A stretch of 64,000 nucleotides of DNA from Anaerolineales bacterium (GCA_020634875.1 JACKAX010000003.1:62001-126000); one strand, 5' to 3'. Numbered from the stretch's first letter, positions 15,377 to 26,128 are shown. The notes: generated from the letters alone by a model not told the origin. Translations and numbers: made by a program.

Positions 15377-16549
15377 ATGACCACCCCTATTTTTGAACAC
15401 CTGCTCACCGACGAGCACCGGATGATCCGCGATGCCGCGCGGGATTTTGCCCAAAAAGAGATCGCCCCCATTGCCGCCGAACATGATGAAACAGGCGAGT
15501 TTCCTTATGAAACCATCAAAAAGATGGGCGCGATGGGGTTTATGGGTATTGAAGTTGCCGAAGAATATGGTGGCGCGGGGATGGACACCCTCGCATACGC
15601 CCTTGCCCTCGAAGAAATCTGCAAAGTGGACGCGTCCCACGGTACGATCATGTCGGTCAACAATTCGCTGTTTTGCAATGCCCTGACAATGTTCGGCACG
15701 GAAGAACAAAAGCAGAAGTACCTCGTCGCGGTAGCTTCAGGCGAAAAGATTGGGGCGTATTCCCTCACGGAGCCGATGTCCGGGTCGGACGCGGGGAGCA
15801 TGAAAAGCCGCGCAGTGCTCGACGGGGATGTGTATGTGATCAGCGGGCGGAAATCTTGGGTGACATCTGCCCCGGTCGCGGACCTGGTTCTGCTTTTTAC
15901 GATGACGCACCCTGAGCGCGGACACAACGGCATTTCGGCGTTTATGATCGAGACGGACAAACCGGGTTTTAGTCGAGGCAAAAAAGAGCCGAAACTTGGC
16001 ATCCGCGCCTCCGCTACCAGTGAAATTTTGTTTGAAGATTACCGCTGCCCCGTAGAAAACCGTATCGGCAAAGAAGGCGAAGGGTTCAAGATCGCTATGA
16101 CAGTGCTCGACGCTGGACGGATTGGGATTGCCTCGCAGGCGCTGGGAATCGCCGAAGCCGCGTATGAAGCCAGTCTGCAATACTCCCGCGAACGTGAAGC
16201 CTTTGGGCAACCGATTGGGGCGTTTCAGGGCAATCAGTTTAAACTTGCGGACATGAAAACCCGCATCGAAGCGGCGCGCGGCCTGATTTACAACGCGTGT
16301 ATGGCGAAGGAAGTCTGGAAAAAGACGGGTGAACGGTTCACGTTGGCAGCCTCGATGGCGAAGTTGTACGCGTCGGAAACGGCGATGTTCTGCGCCCATC
16401 ACGCGGTGCAAATCCACGGGGGCATGGGGTACTCCAAAGAATTGCCCGTGGAACGCTATTTCCGCGATGCTAAAATCACCGAAATTTATGAGGGGACGAG
16501 CGAAATTCAACGAATGGTGATTGCCCGCACGGAGACGGGCCTGCGATAG
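15377..16549 (+). CDS. Acyl-CoA dehydrogenase
   Basis: 390 residues of the FAD-dependent acyl-CoA dehydrogenase fold. YSLTEPMSGSDAGS and the WVTSAP segment line the FAD pocket, QIHGGMGYSKELPVERYFRDAK is the C-terminal signature, and the catalytic base Glu lies in IYEGTSEIQ. It oxidises short- or medium-chain acyl-CoA and passes electrons to ETF. ATG 15377 follows an AGGAG site. No ETF genes are nearby. Confidence 0.92.
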   Translation: MTTPIFEHLLTDEHRMIRDAARDFAQKEIAPIAAEHDETGEFPYETIKKMGAMGFMGIEVAEEYGGAGMDTLAYALALEEICKVDASHGTIMSVNNSLFCNALTMFGTEEQKQKYLVAVASGEKIGAYSLTEPMSGSDAGSMKSRAVLDGDVYVISGRKSWVTSAPVADLVLLFTMTHPERGHNGISAFMIETDKPGFSRGKKEPKLGIRASATSEILFEDYRCPVENRIGKEGEGFKIAMTVLDAGRIGIASQALGIAEAAYEASLQYSREREAFGQPIGAFQGNQFKLADMKTRIEAARGLIYNACMAKEVWKKTGERFTLAASMAKLYASETAMFCAHHAVQIHGGMGYSKELPVERYFRDAKITEIYEGTSEIQRMVIARTETGLR

Positions 16550-16554
16550 AGGTT

Positions 16555-18816
16555 ATGAACCGAGACTCTAACGCTTCGTTAGAGATTCAGCGGGGAACTC
16601 AGCCGCTCGCACGTAGGCCCAACGCGCGGGTAATAGAGATGACACCTGTTTCCACGCGGGGGATGCGCCGAGTTGTTTGGCCTACGTTCCCCGCATGGGA
16701 TGTTCCTCTTCCTGTGAGAAATATGGTAACCCAGGCGGGGGTGTTCACTCGTCCGCTGTGGGGTGTCCGCGCGAATGTGATTTTCTTTTCAATTGCACTG
16801 GGTTTGTATCTGGCGACGCGGTTTGTTGGCCTCACCCACTATCCAATTTACTTTCATGGGGATGAGGCCATTCACACCGTGTTGGCGGATGTATTGCTGA
16901 AAAATAAGGGGGTTTATGAAGGAACTTTTTTGCCCACTTATTTTAAGAACGGATCTAAATACAACCTGAGCTTGTCAGTTTATTTACAGGTGCTTCCCAC
17001 ATTGCTTTTTGGTAAATCGCTGGTGGTGACGCGGGGGACTTCGATTTTGTTGACGTTGATTCCCGCGGTGGCGGTGGCGTTGATCGTGCGGGATTTTTTG
17101 AAGTTGCCGTATTGGTGGGCGACAACGTTAATGTTGTCCGTGGTGCCGGTGTGGTTTTTGCATTCGCGCACGGCGTTTGAGACGGTTTTATCCGTTTCGA
17201 TGTATGCTGGGTTTTTGTACTATTATCTGCGTTACCGGTTAGTGCATCCGAAATATCTTTACGCCGCGCTGGTTTTTGGCGCGCTAACTTTTTATGCGTA
17301 TAGCCCAGCGCAGATGATTATTGTGGTGTGCGGGGTTTTCTTGCTCTTGTTCGATCTGCCGTATCATCTCAAAAACTGGAAAACAGGCCTGGGCGGGTTG
17401 GTGTTATTACTCTTGCTAGTGTTGCCTTACATCCGGTTTCGCTTGCAAGTGACCGGCGCCATCGAAGAGCATTTGCGCGACCTGGGATCGTATTGGCTTG
17501 AGGCGATCCCCTTGTCTGAAAAACTGAAACGCTTTGCCGCGATTTACTGGGAGGGGATTTCGCCTGGGTATTGGTACATTCCGAATGGAAAAGATTTGCC
17601 CCGGCACCAAATGGGCCAATACGGTTTGCTGATACGAAACACCCTGCCTTTTGCCCTGCTGGGGGTGTTAGTAGCGTTCAAAACGCAGTTCACTTTTCGC
17701 CAAGAGATGACAGAAGAGCGCACTCACATTCGGATTGCATACCGGACGGTGTTGCTGGCTCTGTTTATTGCCCCGTTGCCTGCCACGCTGGCGCAAATTG
17801 GGGATACGCGGGTGATGACCTTCGTTTTGCCGATCACTATCCTGACAACGGTCGGATTAATCACCTTTTTGCAATGGGGGACAGGGCGTGTGAAAAGTTG
17901 GTGGTCTACCCTGCCCGTGGCGCTTGGGCCAGTTCTATTTGTCGGATTAACTTTATGGTTGATACTTTTTACTTCTGACGCGCTCAGAAATGGTCCGTAC
18001 TGGTCGAAGGATTATGGCTTTGGGGGAATGCAATATGGCGCGCAACAGATTTATGACAAAATAAAGGCTTACCTGAAAAACGAACCCTCTCGGCAAATCG
18101 TTCTCACCCCTAATTGGGCAAATAATGCCGATTACCTGTCCTTTTATTTTCTCGATAACCCATCTGATATCCAAATATTCAGTGTAGATTCCCTACTTGT
18201 CGGGAATAGACCACTTACCTCCAATATGATCATTATTTTGACACCGCAGGAGTATCAACAGGCTATCGATTCCAAGAAGTTCAAAACGCTTGAAGTGGTG
18301 GATACTGTTAATTACCCGAACGGGGAGCCAGGGTTTTATTTCCTGCGCATGGCTTATGTAGATAACATTGCCGATCTTCTCGCGCAGGAGACGGAAGCGC
18401 GGCGCGTGTTGGCGGAAAGAACCATCACGATTAATGGCGTTCTGACTCAGGCGCGCTATTCCCAACTCGATATGGGCGACCTCCAGCAATTATTTGATGG
18501 AGACAAGGACACGCTGGTTCGTACGCTGGAGGCCAATCCGGCTATTTTTGAACTGACTTTTGCGGAGCCGCTCACCCTGCAAGAAGCGATGGTACTCATC
18601 GGCGCGGACAAGGCACAGATCACCTTCGAACTGACCATTGATCCTGATCAACCTCCCGTTGTCATCAGCAAGCTTGAAGATGGGCGTGAGGGAAGCCGCG
18701 AGAAAGTGATAAACTTCGGGGAAACTTATTTTGTCCAGGCTATGCGGATTGAAGTCCGTATGGTTGAACATGGTGAACCCGAACACGTCCATCTTTGGGA
18801 AGTTACCTTACACTAA
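16555..18816 (+). CDS. GT-C/GT39-like membrane glycosyltransferase with discoidin-like tail
   Basis: 753 residues. After a soluble N-terminal stretch of about 80 residues come some 10-12 membrane helices up to about 470. The first extracytoplasmic loop has YPIYFHGDEA, the acidic site expected for polyprenyl-phosphate-sugar GT-C enzymes. The C-terminal 150 residues (LDMGDLQQLFDGD ... HVHLWEV) look like an F5/8-type beta-sandwich. It probably moves a sugar from a lipid carrier to a cell-surface acceptor. Starts 5 nt after the dehydrogenase stop; a related gene follows. Confidence 0.75.
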   Translation: MNRDSNASLEIQRGTQPLARRPNARVIEMTPVSTRGMRRVVWPTFPAWDVPLPVRNMVTQAGVFTRPLWGVRANVIFFSIALGLYLATRFVGLTHYPIYFHGDEAIHTVLADVLLKNKGVYEGTFLPTYFKNGSKYNLSLSVYLQVLPTLLFGKSLVVTRGTSILLTLIPAVAVALIVRDFLKLPYWWATTLMLSVVPVWFLHSRTAFETVLSVSMYAGFLYYYLRYRLVHPKYLYAALVFGALTFYAYSPAQMIIVVCGVFLLLFDLPYHLKNWKTGLGGLVLLLLLVLPYIRFRLQVTGAIEEHLRDLGSYWLEAIPLSEKLKRFAAIYWEGISPGYWYIPNGKDLPRHQMGQYGLLIRNTLPFALLGVLVAFKTQFTFRQEMTEERTHIRIAYRTVLLALFIAPLPATLAQIGDTRVMTFVLPITILTTVGLITFLQWGTGRVKSWWSTLPVALGPVLFVGLTLWLILFTSDALRNGPYWSKDYGFGGMQYGAQQIYDKIKAYLKNEPSRQIVLTPNWANNADYLSFYFLDNPSDIQIFSVDSLLVGNRPLTSNMIIILTPQEYQQAIDSKKFKTLEVVDTVNYPNGEPGFYFLRMAYVDNIADLLAQETEARRVLAERTITINGVLTQARYSQLDMGDLQQLFDGDKDTLVRTLEANPAIFELTFAEPLTLQEAMVLIGADKAQITFELTIDPDQPPVVISKLEDGREGSREKVINFGETYFVQAMRIEVRMVEHGEPEHVHLWEVTLH

Positions 18817-18824
18817 ACCGCATC

Positions 18825-21140
18825 ATGTCCGATCACCCCCCCTCTCCCTCCAATCCACCCGTTGAGGCCACTTTCCGTCTAGGCGCAGGAACACACGCGC
18901 GCATCACCGTCGAACTGTTGGATGAAGATGGGCAGGCCCAGGAAACCGGCATGGTCGAACTCCGTGCTTCTCCAGCACAGCCTTTAGAAGAGACCCTGGT
19001 CTTTCAAAAGCCCACTGCCTCACCCGTGATCCCCTCACCAATCCTACGGGTAAATCCTACTTTATTATTGGCACGTTTGCGGCAGAATATGAAAACGGAA
19101 AGCGGCCTGGCAACCGGGTTGTTCATATTGGGCTTAGTCATTTACTTTGGTGGAGGGGTAATCGGCCTGCCAAACTATCCGATTTCATTTTTGGTAGAAG
19201 AAGCCCGGCCAACCCTTCTGGCCTTAGATCTGGTGCAGGCCAATTTTGTTTATGAAGGCACCACATTACCGACTTTTTTCCTTAGTGACCGGGGCTATAA
19301 CTTGGGCACGACCGTCTATTTGAATATCCTTCCAGCACTCCTGTTAGGAAAATCTGTATGGGTGGTGCGGGGGATGGCAGTGTTATTGTCTTTTTTGGCG
19401 GCGGTCAGTGTGGGGTTGATTTTGAAGCAGATTTTTGTCAAACCTTATTGGTGGATTGGGCCATTGCTTCTTTCTATAACCCCCGTTTGGTTTCTACATT
19501 CCCGTATGGGGCTGGAGACGATTGCTGCCGCATCATTTTTTGCCGCATTTCTGTATTTTTATCTACGCTACCGCACCGATCAGCCTCAAGCTTTGTACTA
19601 TGCGCTAATCTTTGGCGCACTGACTTTTTACACGTATCCCCCGGCTCAATTAGTGATGTTGGTGATGGGACTCCTCCTGTTTCTAACGGATTTTCGCTAC
19701 CATCTGGCTAACTGGCGGGTAACGTTACGCGGAGCCGGATTACTTGTGCTGTTCGCATTTCCCTTCGTGCGTTTTCGGCTGGCCCATCCAACCAGCCTCG
19801 TCGAGGATTTGCAAATCGCACATGTGTATCTGTCCGGTGACGTTCCCTGGGCGGAAAAAGTCCATCAGGCTTACCGGATTTATCTGGCACATTTAAATCC
19901 GTTGTATTGGTATTTTCCCACGGGGATGGATACACCTATCCATATGATGGGCAAGCATGCCCATCTCTTGTGGATCACCCTGCCGTTCGCACTGATCGGA
20001 GTGGTAGACGCCGGACAGTATTTCGAGACTCCCGCGTGGCGCGTACTCATCCTTGCGGGAGTGGTGGCCCCCGTCGGGGCGGTGTTATCCCTTCAGGGCG
20101 TGGAGGCCGTGCTATTTTTCGTTATCCCTATCACGCTCCTGACTGCGTTGGGGATCATCAAAGGGTTGGAATGGGGAGAAGCGTTATACGTTATCCGTCG
20201 GGGGCGGTCTAAAGTTTTTCATCCCGTTCCTGTTGCGCCTTCCCACAGGCTGCAATGGGGGATATTTGGAGTACTGGCGGTTTCAAGTGGCCTTTTTCTC
20301 ATCATTGCACTGGTGAAAGGTCCATCTTGGACAACGGATTACTCGCTCAGCGGGATGCAATATGGCGGTCGTCAGGTTTTCGCGGAAATTCAGGAAACCT
20401 TGCTAGCCGATCCCAATGTCAAAATCAAACTTTCCCCGGATTGGGCAATTGGCCTGCCTACGCTTGCACGGTTCTTTTTAGGCGATCCTATCCCTGTCGA
20501 GTTTGAAAGTCTGGCGGCCTATGTAGATGTGAGACGGGAGATTAAAGCGGATGCTTTGTTTGTGTTACCGCTTTACGATTTCATTCAACTCTCCGATACC
20601 AATAAATTTGTTTTGAATGTGACACAGGAAATTACAGACCCTACGGGTGCCCCTTTTATGGTGTTTACCTCGGTAGAATATGTGCCGAACATTGAGGAAA
20701 TCTTAGCCGAGGAAACTGCAGCACGCCGAATATTGTTGGATGGCTCCGCTACTTTTGAAGGGACAACCATCCCCGTCCGGTATCCAAAGCTGGACATGGG
20801 TGAAATTCCCAATGCATTGGACGGAAACAACGAAACCCTCATCCGCACCGCCGAGGCGAATCCCTTAATTCTGGAATTGTACCTGCCTGAGGTGCGTCTC
20901 ATTAGCGGGATGGACCTCCAAATTGGGGCTACACTTGCTCAAATTACAGTTAAAGTTTTCCCTGAACTGAACGCCGACCCCCTTGTCTTTACCCAAGAAT
21001 TAGAAGGTACCTTGGACGCTCCCACTGTTGAAATGGACTTTGGCGAAACCGTCACCGGTTCCATTATTCGCATTGAGATTCAAGATATGCGCCAGGAGGA
21101 GCCAGGCCATGTACATCTTTGGGAAGTACAACTCCGGTAA
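18825..21140 (+). CDS. GT-C-like membrane protein, divergent paralogue of the preceding gene
   Basis: 771 residues with the same architecture: soluble N-terminus, multiple membrane helices, discoidin-like tail ending in HVHLWEV. Matching segments include VYEGT-LPT-F, YNL and the AQITV region of the tail. The HGDEA site of the partner is LVEEA here, so the Asp is replaced by Glu and the preceding His is lost. It may have a different donor or be inactive. ATG 18825 is 8 nt after the previous stop, so the two are co-transcribed. Confidence 0.72.
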   Translation: MSDHPPSPSNPPVEATFRLGAGTHARITVELLDEDGQAQETGMVELRASPAQPLEETLVFQKPTASPVIPSPILRVNPTLLLARLRQNMKTESGLATGLFILGLVIYFGGGVIGLPNYPISFLVEEARPTLLALDLVQANFVYEGTTLPTFFLSDRGYNLGTTVYLNILPALLLGKSVWVVRGMAVLLSFLAAVSVGLILKQIFVKPYWWIGPLLLSITPVWFLHSRMGLETIAAASFFAAFLYFYLRYRTDQPQALYYALIFGALTFYTYPPAQLVMLVMGLLLFLTDFRYHLANWRVTLRGAGLLVLFAFPFVRFRLAHPTSLVEDLQIAHVYLSGDVPWAEKVHQAYRIYLAHLNPLYWYFPTGMDTPIHMMGKHAHLLWITLPFALIGVVDAGQYFETPAWRVLILAGVVAPVGAVLSLQGVEAVLFFVIPITLLTALGIIKGLEWGEALYVIRRGRSKVFHPVPVAPSHRLQWGIFGVLAVSSGLFLIIALVKGPSWTTDYSLSGMQYGGRQVFAEIQETLLADPNVKIKLSPDWAIGLPTLARFFLGDPIPVEFESLAAYVDVRREIKADALFVLPLYDFIQLSDTNKFVLNVTQEITDPTGAPFMVFTSVEYVPNIEEILAEETAARRILLDGSATFEGTTIPVRYPKLDMGEIPNALDGNNETLIRTAEANPLILELYLPEVRLISGMDLQIGATLAQITVKVFPELNADPLVFTQELEGTLDAPTVEMDFGETVTGSIIRIEIQDMRQEEPGHVHLWEVQLR

Positions 21141-21210
21141 CGCACATTCAAAACTTCAACACTTCATCAAATAATCAACCGCTCAACCACCCCCATCTCC
21201 AGGAGTAATC

Positions 21211-22242
21211 ATGAAAGCCATCCTCTTCCACACCCACGGCGGCCCCGAAGTCCTCGAATATGCCGATTTCCCTGATCCCGAACCCGCGCGAGGCGAAGTT
21301 CTCGTCCGTTTACACGCCGCCGCCCTCAACCGCGTAGACCTCTGGACACGCAACGGCTGGCCTGGCATCAAACTTCAATACCCCCACATCCCCGGCTCCG
21401 ACGGTGCGGGTGAAATCGCCGCGTTGGGCGAGGGGGTGACAGGGCTGGAAATCGGTCAGCGCGTCGTCATCAACAGCAACCTTGGCTGTGGCACCTGCGA
21501 CTTTTGCCTGGCCGGACAGGACAACCTCTGCCGGACATGGCACCTCCTCGGCGAAACCGTGCGTGGTACAAACGCCGAATACCTGAATGTCCCCGCCGCG
21601 AACGTTCTCCCCCTCCCCGAAGGGTTTGACTACCACGCGGCTGCCGCGGCCTCGCTCGTTTTTCTCACCGCGTGGCACTCCCTCATTACGCGTGCGAACC
21701 TGCGCCCCGGCGAAAGTGTTCTCGTGGTTGGGGCGTCGGGCGGGGTGAATACGGCGAGCATTCAAATCGCTAAACTGGTCGGCGCGACAGTGTACGTGGT
21801 CGGTGCGGGGGCAGAAAAACTTGCGTTGGCAGAATCGCTGGGGGCGGATGTCCTCGTGGATCGGACGAAGGAAGAAGATTGGTCAAAGGCCATGTTCAAA
21901 CTCACCAACCGGCGCGGGGTGGATGTGATTGTGGACAATGTCGGGACCACGTACCCGCTCAGTTTCCGTGCCGCGCGGAAGGGCGGGCGCATTCTCACCG
22001 TCGGGAATACAGGTGGCCCCAAGTTTGAGATTGATAACCGGTTCGTCTTTGGCAAACACCTGTCTATTATCGGCTCCACGATGGGGACGAAAAAAGACTT
22101 TGCAGACGTGTTTGCCCTCCTTTTCGCGGGCAAACTCCGCCCGGTCATTGACCAGACCTTCCCGATGGAGGAGGTGCGCGCCGCACATGAGCGGTTGGAA
22201 AAAGGGGAGCAACTCGGTAAAATTACGCTCGCGATTCCATAA
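21211..22242 (+). CDS. Zinc-type alcohol dehydrogenase / quinone oxidoreductase family
   Basis: 343 residues of the medium-chain dehydrogenase fold. The structural-zinc loop CGTCDFCLAGQDNLC has four Cys, and the Rossmann site VLVVGASGGV binds NAD(P). Catalytic-zinc ligands appear incomplete near residue 37 (LNRVDLW instead of the usual Cys-His), so it may be a zinc-lacking reductase by mechanism. Start has AGGAG. Substrate unknown. Confidence 0.85.
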   Translation: MKAILFHTHGGPEVLEYADFPDPEPARGEVLVRLHAAALNRVDLWTRNGWPGIKLQYPHIPGSDGAGEIAALGEGVTGLEIGQRVVINSNLGCGTCDFCLAGQDNLCRTWHLLGETVRGTNAEYLNVPAANVLPLPEGFDYHAAAAASLVFLTAWHSLITRANLRPGESVLVVGASGGVNTASIQIAKLVGATVYVVGAGAEKLALAESLGADVLVDRTKEEDWSKAMFKLTNRRGVDVIVDNVGTTYPLSFRAARKGGRILTVGNTGGPKFEIDNRFVFGKHLSIIGSTMGTKKDFADVFALLFAGKLRPVIDQTFPMEEVRAAHERLEKGEQLGKITLAIP

Positions 22243-22283
22243 AGGCACAATTGATCTTTCACGATTGACAATTCACAATTAAC

Positions 22284-22676
22284 ATGCACCGCCCCTTTTC
22301 CGTAACGCTCCTTGCTATTGGTGTTTTAACCCTTGCGATGGTTGGCTTTATCCGCACATGGGAAGCCTTTCGCCTGTGGGATTTTTTGATTACCCTTCAG
22401 GTTTCCCCTGGCTATTTAGTGATTACGGGTTTGCTTGCCGGATTAGTTGGCGTAGTGGCTGCACTTGGGCTTTGGCGGGGTGTACGTTGGGGGGCGCGGG
22501 TTGCCCTCACTTATGTTGGTACGATTCTTATTTTTTACTGGATTGACCGGTTATTTGTGGCACAATCGCTAGTGACAGAAATAAACACTCCTTTTGCAAT
22601 TGGGGTCAGCCTTTTGATTGCGCTTTTCATTGCCTGGATTTTATTCCGCAAACCTGCCAGGATGTTTTTTTCTTAA
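22284..22676 (+). CDS. Small membrane protein
   Basis: 130 residues with four hydrophobic segments (about 5-25, 40-65, 70-90 and 105-125). No recognised family. The spacer upstream contains CAATT/AATTG words (22249-22281). Confidence 0.55.
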   Translation: MHRPFSVTLLAIGVLTLAMVGFIRTWEAFRLWDFLITLQVSPGYLVITGLLAGLVGVVAALGLWRGVRWGARVALTYVGTILIFYWIDRLFVAQSLVTEINTPFAIGVSLLIALFIAWILFRKPARMFFS

Positions 22677-22915
22677 ATCTTAATCGCTTGTCAACCCGAT
22701 TTGAGCATTTCCCAAAAAGGTAATCTTCTGAAGAATTACCCATAGAACATCAACGAATTGATCTTTTGATCCAAAGTAGCAAAGTTGCGAGAGGATGTAA
22801 CAGAAAACCAGTCTCTATGTAATGAAATCCCTGTTCTAAAACAAGACTAGGGTTTTCTTTGTCTTCCTCGTGAACTTAGTGAACTACGTGAATTCCATTT
22901 CCTTCGGAGAGGTAC

Positions 22916-24472
22916 ATGACCGAAACCATTAACCCCAAAATCCAACAGCTTCAGGAACTCCGGGTACAGTCCGGGTTGGGTGGCGGACCAGAACGGATCG
23001 CCCGTCAACATAAACTAGGCCGTCTAACGGCCCGCGAGCGGATCGATCTCCTCCTGGATCGCGGCTCATTCCGTGAGATTGACAGCTTTGTTACCCATCG
23101 TACCACCGACTTCGGCCTGGATGAACGCAAATACATGAGTGACAGCGTTGTCACGGGCTGGGGCACGATTGACGGACGGCTTGTTTACGTTTTTTCTCAA
23201 GACTTTACTGTTATGGGCGGTAGTCTGGGCGAAGTTCACGCTGAAAAAATCGTCAAAATTATGGATATGGCGATGAAAAATGGCGCCCCCATCATTGGGT
23301 TGAATGACTCTGGCGGGGCGCGTATTCAAGAAGGTGTCGTGTCCCTCGGCGGGTACTCTGACATCTTCCTTCGCAACACCCTCGCCTCAGGTGTGATCCC
23401 GCAAATTAGCGTGATCATGGGGCCGTGTGCAGGCGGTGCGGTGTATTCTCCCGCTTTGACCGACTTCATTTTCATGGTGCAGGATTCATCCTATATGTTT
23501 GTCACTGGGCCGGAGGTGGTGAAAACCGTCACGCACGAGGATGTCTCCTTTGAGCAGTTAGGAGGGGCCAGTATCCATTCCGAAACGTCAGGCGTATGTC
23601 ACGTCGTGTCCCCCACGGATGCGGACTCCTTGTACATGGTACGGAAACTGCTCTCTTACCTCCCTCAAAACAACATGGAAGACCCGCAGTTTGTCAAAAC
23701 CGACGACAGCCCCCTCCGCCGCGACGCCGCTCTCAACGACATCGTTCCCGCGGACCCTGGCAAACCCTACGACATCAAAGACGTGATTCGTCTTATCGTG
23801 GACGATGGCGATTTTTATGAGATTCACGAAAATTACGCCGCCAACATCGTGGTTGGGTTCGCCCGGTTGGGGGGACACAGCATCGGCATCATCGCCAACC
23901 AGCCAATGGTGCTCGCGGGTGTGTTGGATATTAACGCCTCGGAAAAAGCCGCCCGGCTCATTCGGTTTTGCGACTCCTTCAATATTCCCATCCTGACGTT
24001 TGAGGATGTCCCCGGCTTTTTGCCCGGCACGGTGCAGGAACACGGCGGCATCATCCGCTCCGGTGCGAAACTCTTGTACGCCTATTGCGAGGCCACCGTA
24101 CCCAAACTGACCGTCATCACCCGGAAAGCTTATGGCGGTGCGTACTGTGTTATGAGCAGTAAACACATCCGAGGTGATGTAAACCTCGCATGGCCCACAG
24201 CCGAAATCGCGGTCATGGGGCCGGACGGAGCAGTCAACATCATCTTCCGCAAAGAATTGGAAGAAGCCGAAGACGCAGTTGCGAAAAAGGCTGAACTGGT
24301 TGCCGATTACCGCGAAAAATTCGCCAACCCCTACGTCGCCGCCTCCCGCGGATATATTGACGATGTCATCGAACCCCGCGACACTCGCCCTCGCCTGATC
24401 AACGCACTGGAAATGCTCGCCAACAAACGGGATATGAACCCGGCGAAGAAACACGGGAATATACCTCTGTGA
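22916..24472 (+). CDS. Acyl-CoA carboxylase, carboxyltransferase (beta) subunit
   Basis: 518 residues of the propionyl/methylcrotonyl/acetyl-CoA carboxyltransferase family. [14 protein letters not shown] forms the first oxyanion hole, [16 protein letters not shown] and later [11 protein letters not shown] the second. It transfers the carboxyl group from biotin to an acyl-CoA, most likely propionyl-CoA given the single long subunit. Start with GGAGAGG. First gene of an operon with biotin carboxylase and carrier protein. Confidence 0.92.
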   Translation: MTETINPKIQQLQELRVQSGLGGGPERIARQHKLGRLTARERIDLLLDRGSFREIDSFVTHRTTDFGLDERKYMSDSVVTGWGTIDGRLVYVFSQDFTVMGGSLGEVHAEKIVKIMDMAMKNGAPIIGLNDSGGARIQEGVVSLGGYSDIFLRNTLASGVIPQISVIMGPCAGGAVYSPALTDFIFMVQDSSYMFVTGPEVVKTVTHEDVSFEQLGGASIHSETSGVCHVVSPTDADSLYMVRKLLSYLPQNNMEDPQFVKTDDSPLRRDAALNDIVPADPGKPYDIKDVIRLIVDDGDFYEIHENYAANIVVGFARLGGHSIGIIANQPMVLAGVLDINASEKAARLIRFCDSFNIPILTFEDVPGFLPGTVQEHGGIIRSGAKLLYAYCEATVPKLTVITRKAYGGAYCVMSSKHIRGDVNLAWPTAEIAVMGPDGAVNIIFRKELEEAEDAVAKKAELVADYREKFANPYVAASRGYIDDVIEPRDTRPRLINALEMLANKRDMNPAKKHGNIPL

Positions 24473-24483
24473 TGAAGTAATAA

Positions 24484-24521
24484 GTAACGAGTAAAAGCAT
24501 TTATCACTCATTACTCGTTAC
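24484..24521. repeat. Inverted-repeat words inside the carboxylase operon
   Basis: GTAACGAGTAA at 24484-24494 and TTACTCGTTAC at 24511-24521 form a perfect 11-bp hairpin between the first two carboxylase genes. Confidence 0.7.
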
Positions 24522-24544
24522 ACACTCTTGGAAATGTAAACACT

Positions 24545-26059
24545 ATGGTCAACAAAGTTCTCATAGCCAATCGCGGCGAAATCGCCGTGCGTATTCTGCG
24601 GGCTTGCCGGGAAGTGGGGTTGCAGACAGTCGCTGTATTTTCTGAAGCGGACCGTCAGGCGTTACACGTCCGGTATGCGGACGAAGCATATTTTATTGGG
24701 CCGCCGCCTGCGCGAGAGTCTTATCTCCGTGTGGAGAAAATCATAGAGGCGGCAAAGCGCGCGGGGGCGGATGCCATTCATCCGGGGTACGGGTTCCTTG
24801 CGGAGCGGGAAGATTTTGCCCAGGCGTGCGAGGATGAGGGGATCACGTTCATTGGCCCGCGCCCGGACGCCATCGCAAAAATGGGGGATAAGATGATTGC
24901 CCGGAAAACGGTGGCCGCGGCGGGGGTTCCGGTGGTTCCCGGTACGATGGGGGAGGCAGAATTATCGGATGAAGAATTGCTCCATCTGGCCCCGGAAGTG
25001 GGGTTCCCATTGCTGATCAAAGCTACGGCAGGCGGCGGGGGGAAGGGGATGCGCGCGGTGCGGAATCTCGAAGAAATGCCCGGTCTGTTGCAATCGGCAC
25101 GGCGGGAGGCAGAAGCGTCCTTCGGGGATGGCAATGTCTATCTCGAAAAGATGATCGAAAATGCCCGTCACATCGAATTCCAAATTTTGGCGGATGAGCA
25201 GGGGAACACCATCCACCTGGGTGAGCGCGAATGTTCGATTCAGCGGCGACACCAGAAACTGCTCGAGGAAGCCCCGTCCCCGTTTATTTATCACAACGAG
25301 GAATTTCGCCAGCAAATGGGCAGTGTGGCGGTCAAAGCGGCGCAGGCGGTCAATTACACCAATGCAGGGACGATTGAATTTATCGTAGACAAAGATGGAA
25401 AGTACTATTTTCTGGAAATGAACACCCGGTTGCAGGTGGAACATCCCATCACTGAGTTGATTACCGGGCTGGACATTGTGAAGGAACAACTTCGCATCGC
25501 CCGCGGGCGGCAGTTGCGTTACGCGCAGGAAGACATCAAAATCAACGGCTGGGCGATGGAGTGCCGCGTCAATGCTGAAGATCCGTACAATAATTTCCTC
25601 CCTTCAACAGGCAAAATCAACATGAGTCTGGTGCCGACCGGCCCCGGCGTGCGCGTGGACACGGGCGTGTTTCCGGGGTTTGAGATTTCGCCGTACTACG
25701 ATTCGATGATTTCGAAGCTGGTGGTATGGGGCGAGACGCGGGCGCAGGCCATTTTGCGGATGCGCCGCGCCCTGGAAGAATACCTTATCTTGGGCGTGAA
25801 GACGAATATTCCCTTCCACCAACATTTGTTGAACCAGACCCGGTTTATGGCCGGGCAATTTGATACCAAGTTTGTAGAAGAGCGTTTTTCAATGGACGAC
25901 GCAGAAGACGGTAAAGTGGATCACCCTGAGATTGCCGCGGTTCTGGCTGCGTTGGTTGCCCACGAACAAGCGCAAGCCGCCGCCCAAATCGTCCAACGCA
26001 ATGAGCGCGACACGAGCAACTGGAAATGGGTGGGACGTTGGGAGCGGATGCACCGGTAG
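24545..26059 (+). CDS. accC: Biotin carboxylase subunit of acyl-CoA carboxylase
   Basis: 504 residues. KVLIANRGEIAVRI at the start, the ATP-grasp loop KATAGGGGKGMR near 160, EMNTRLQVEHP with catalytic Glu and Arg near 290, all standard for biotin carboxylases. It carboxylates carrier-bound biotin with ATP and bicarbonate. About 50 residues longer than free-standing AccC, like the carboxylase half of acyl-CoA carboxylase alpha chains whose carrier domain is here a separate gene. Confidence 0.92.
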   Translation: MVNKVLIANRGEIAVRILRACREVGLQTVAVFSEADRQALHVRYADEAYFIGPPPARESYLRVEKIIEAAKRAGADAIHPGYGFLAEREDFAQACEDEGITFIGPRPDAIAKMGDKMIARKTVAAAGVPVVPGTMGEAELSDEELLHLAPEVGFPLLIKATAGGGGKGMRAVRNLEEMPGLLQSARREAEASFGDGNVYLEKMIENARHIEFQILADEQGNTIHLGERECSIQRRHQKLLEEAPSPFIYHNEEFRQQMGSVAVKAAQAVNYTNAGTIEFIVDKDGKYYFLEMNTRLQVEHPITELITGLDIVKEQLRIARGRQLRYAQEDIKINGWAMECRVNAEDPYNNFLPSTGKINMSLVPTGPGVRVDTGVFPGFEISPYYDSMISKLVVWGETRAQAILRMRRALEEYLILGVKTNIPFHQHLLNQTRFMAGQFDTKFVEERFSMDDAEDGKVDHPEIAAVLAALVAHEQAQAAAQIVQRNERDTSNWKWVGRWERMHR

Positions 26060-26070
26060 GAATGTAAAAC

Positions 26071-26117
26071 GTATTGCGTATTGCGTAACACACTTACGGA
26101 ATGCGCAATACGCAATA
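26071..26117. repeat. Spacer repeat with ATTGCGTA words (second copy)
   Basis: GTATTGCGTATTGCGTA mirrored by TGCGCAATACGCAATA around CTTACGGAATGC. Same family as 8311-8365; both lie just upstream of a start codon. Confidence 0.75.
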
Positions 26118-26128
26118 GGATATACGAG

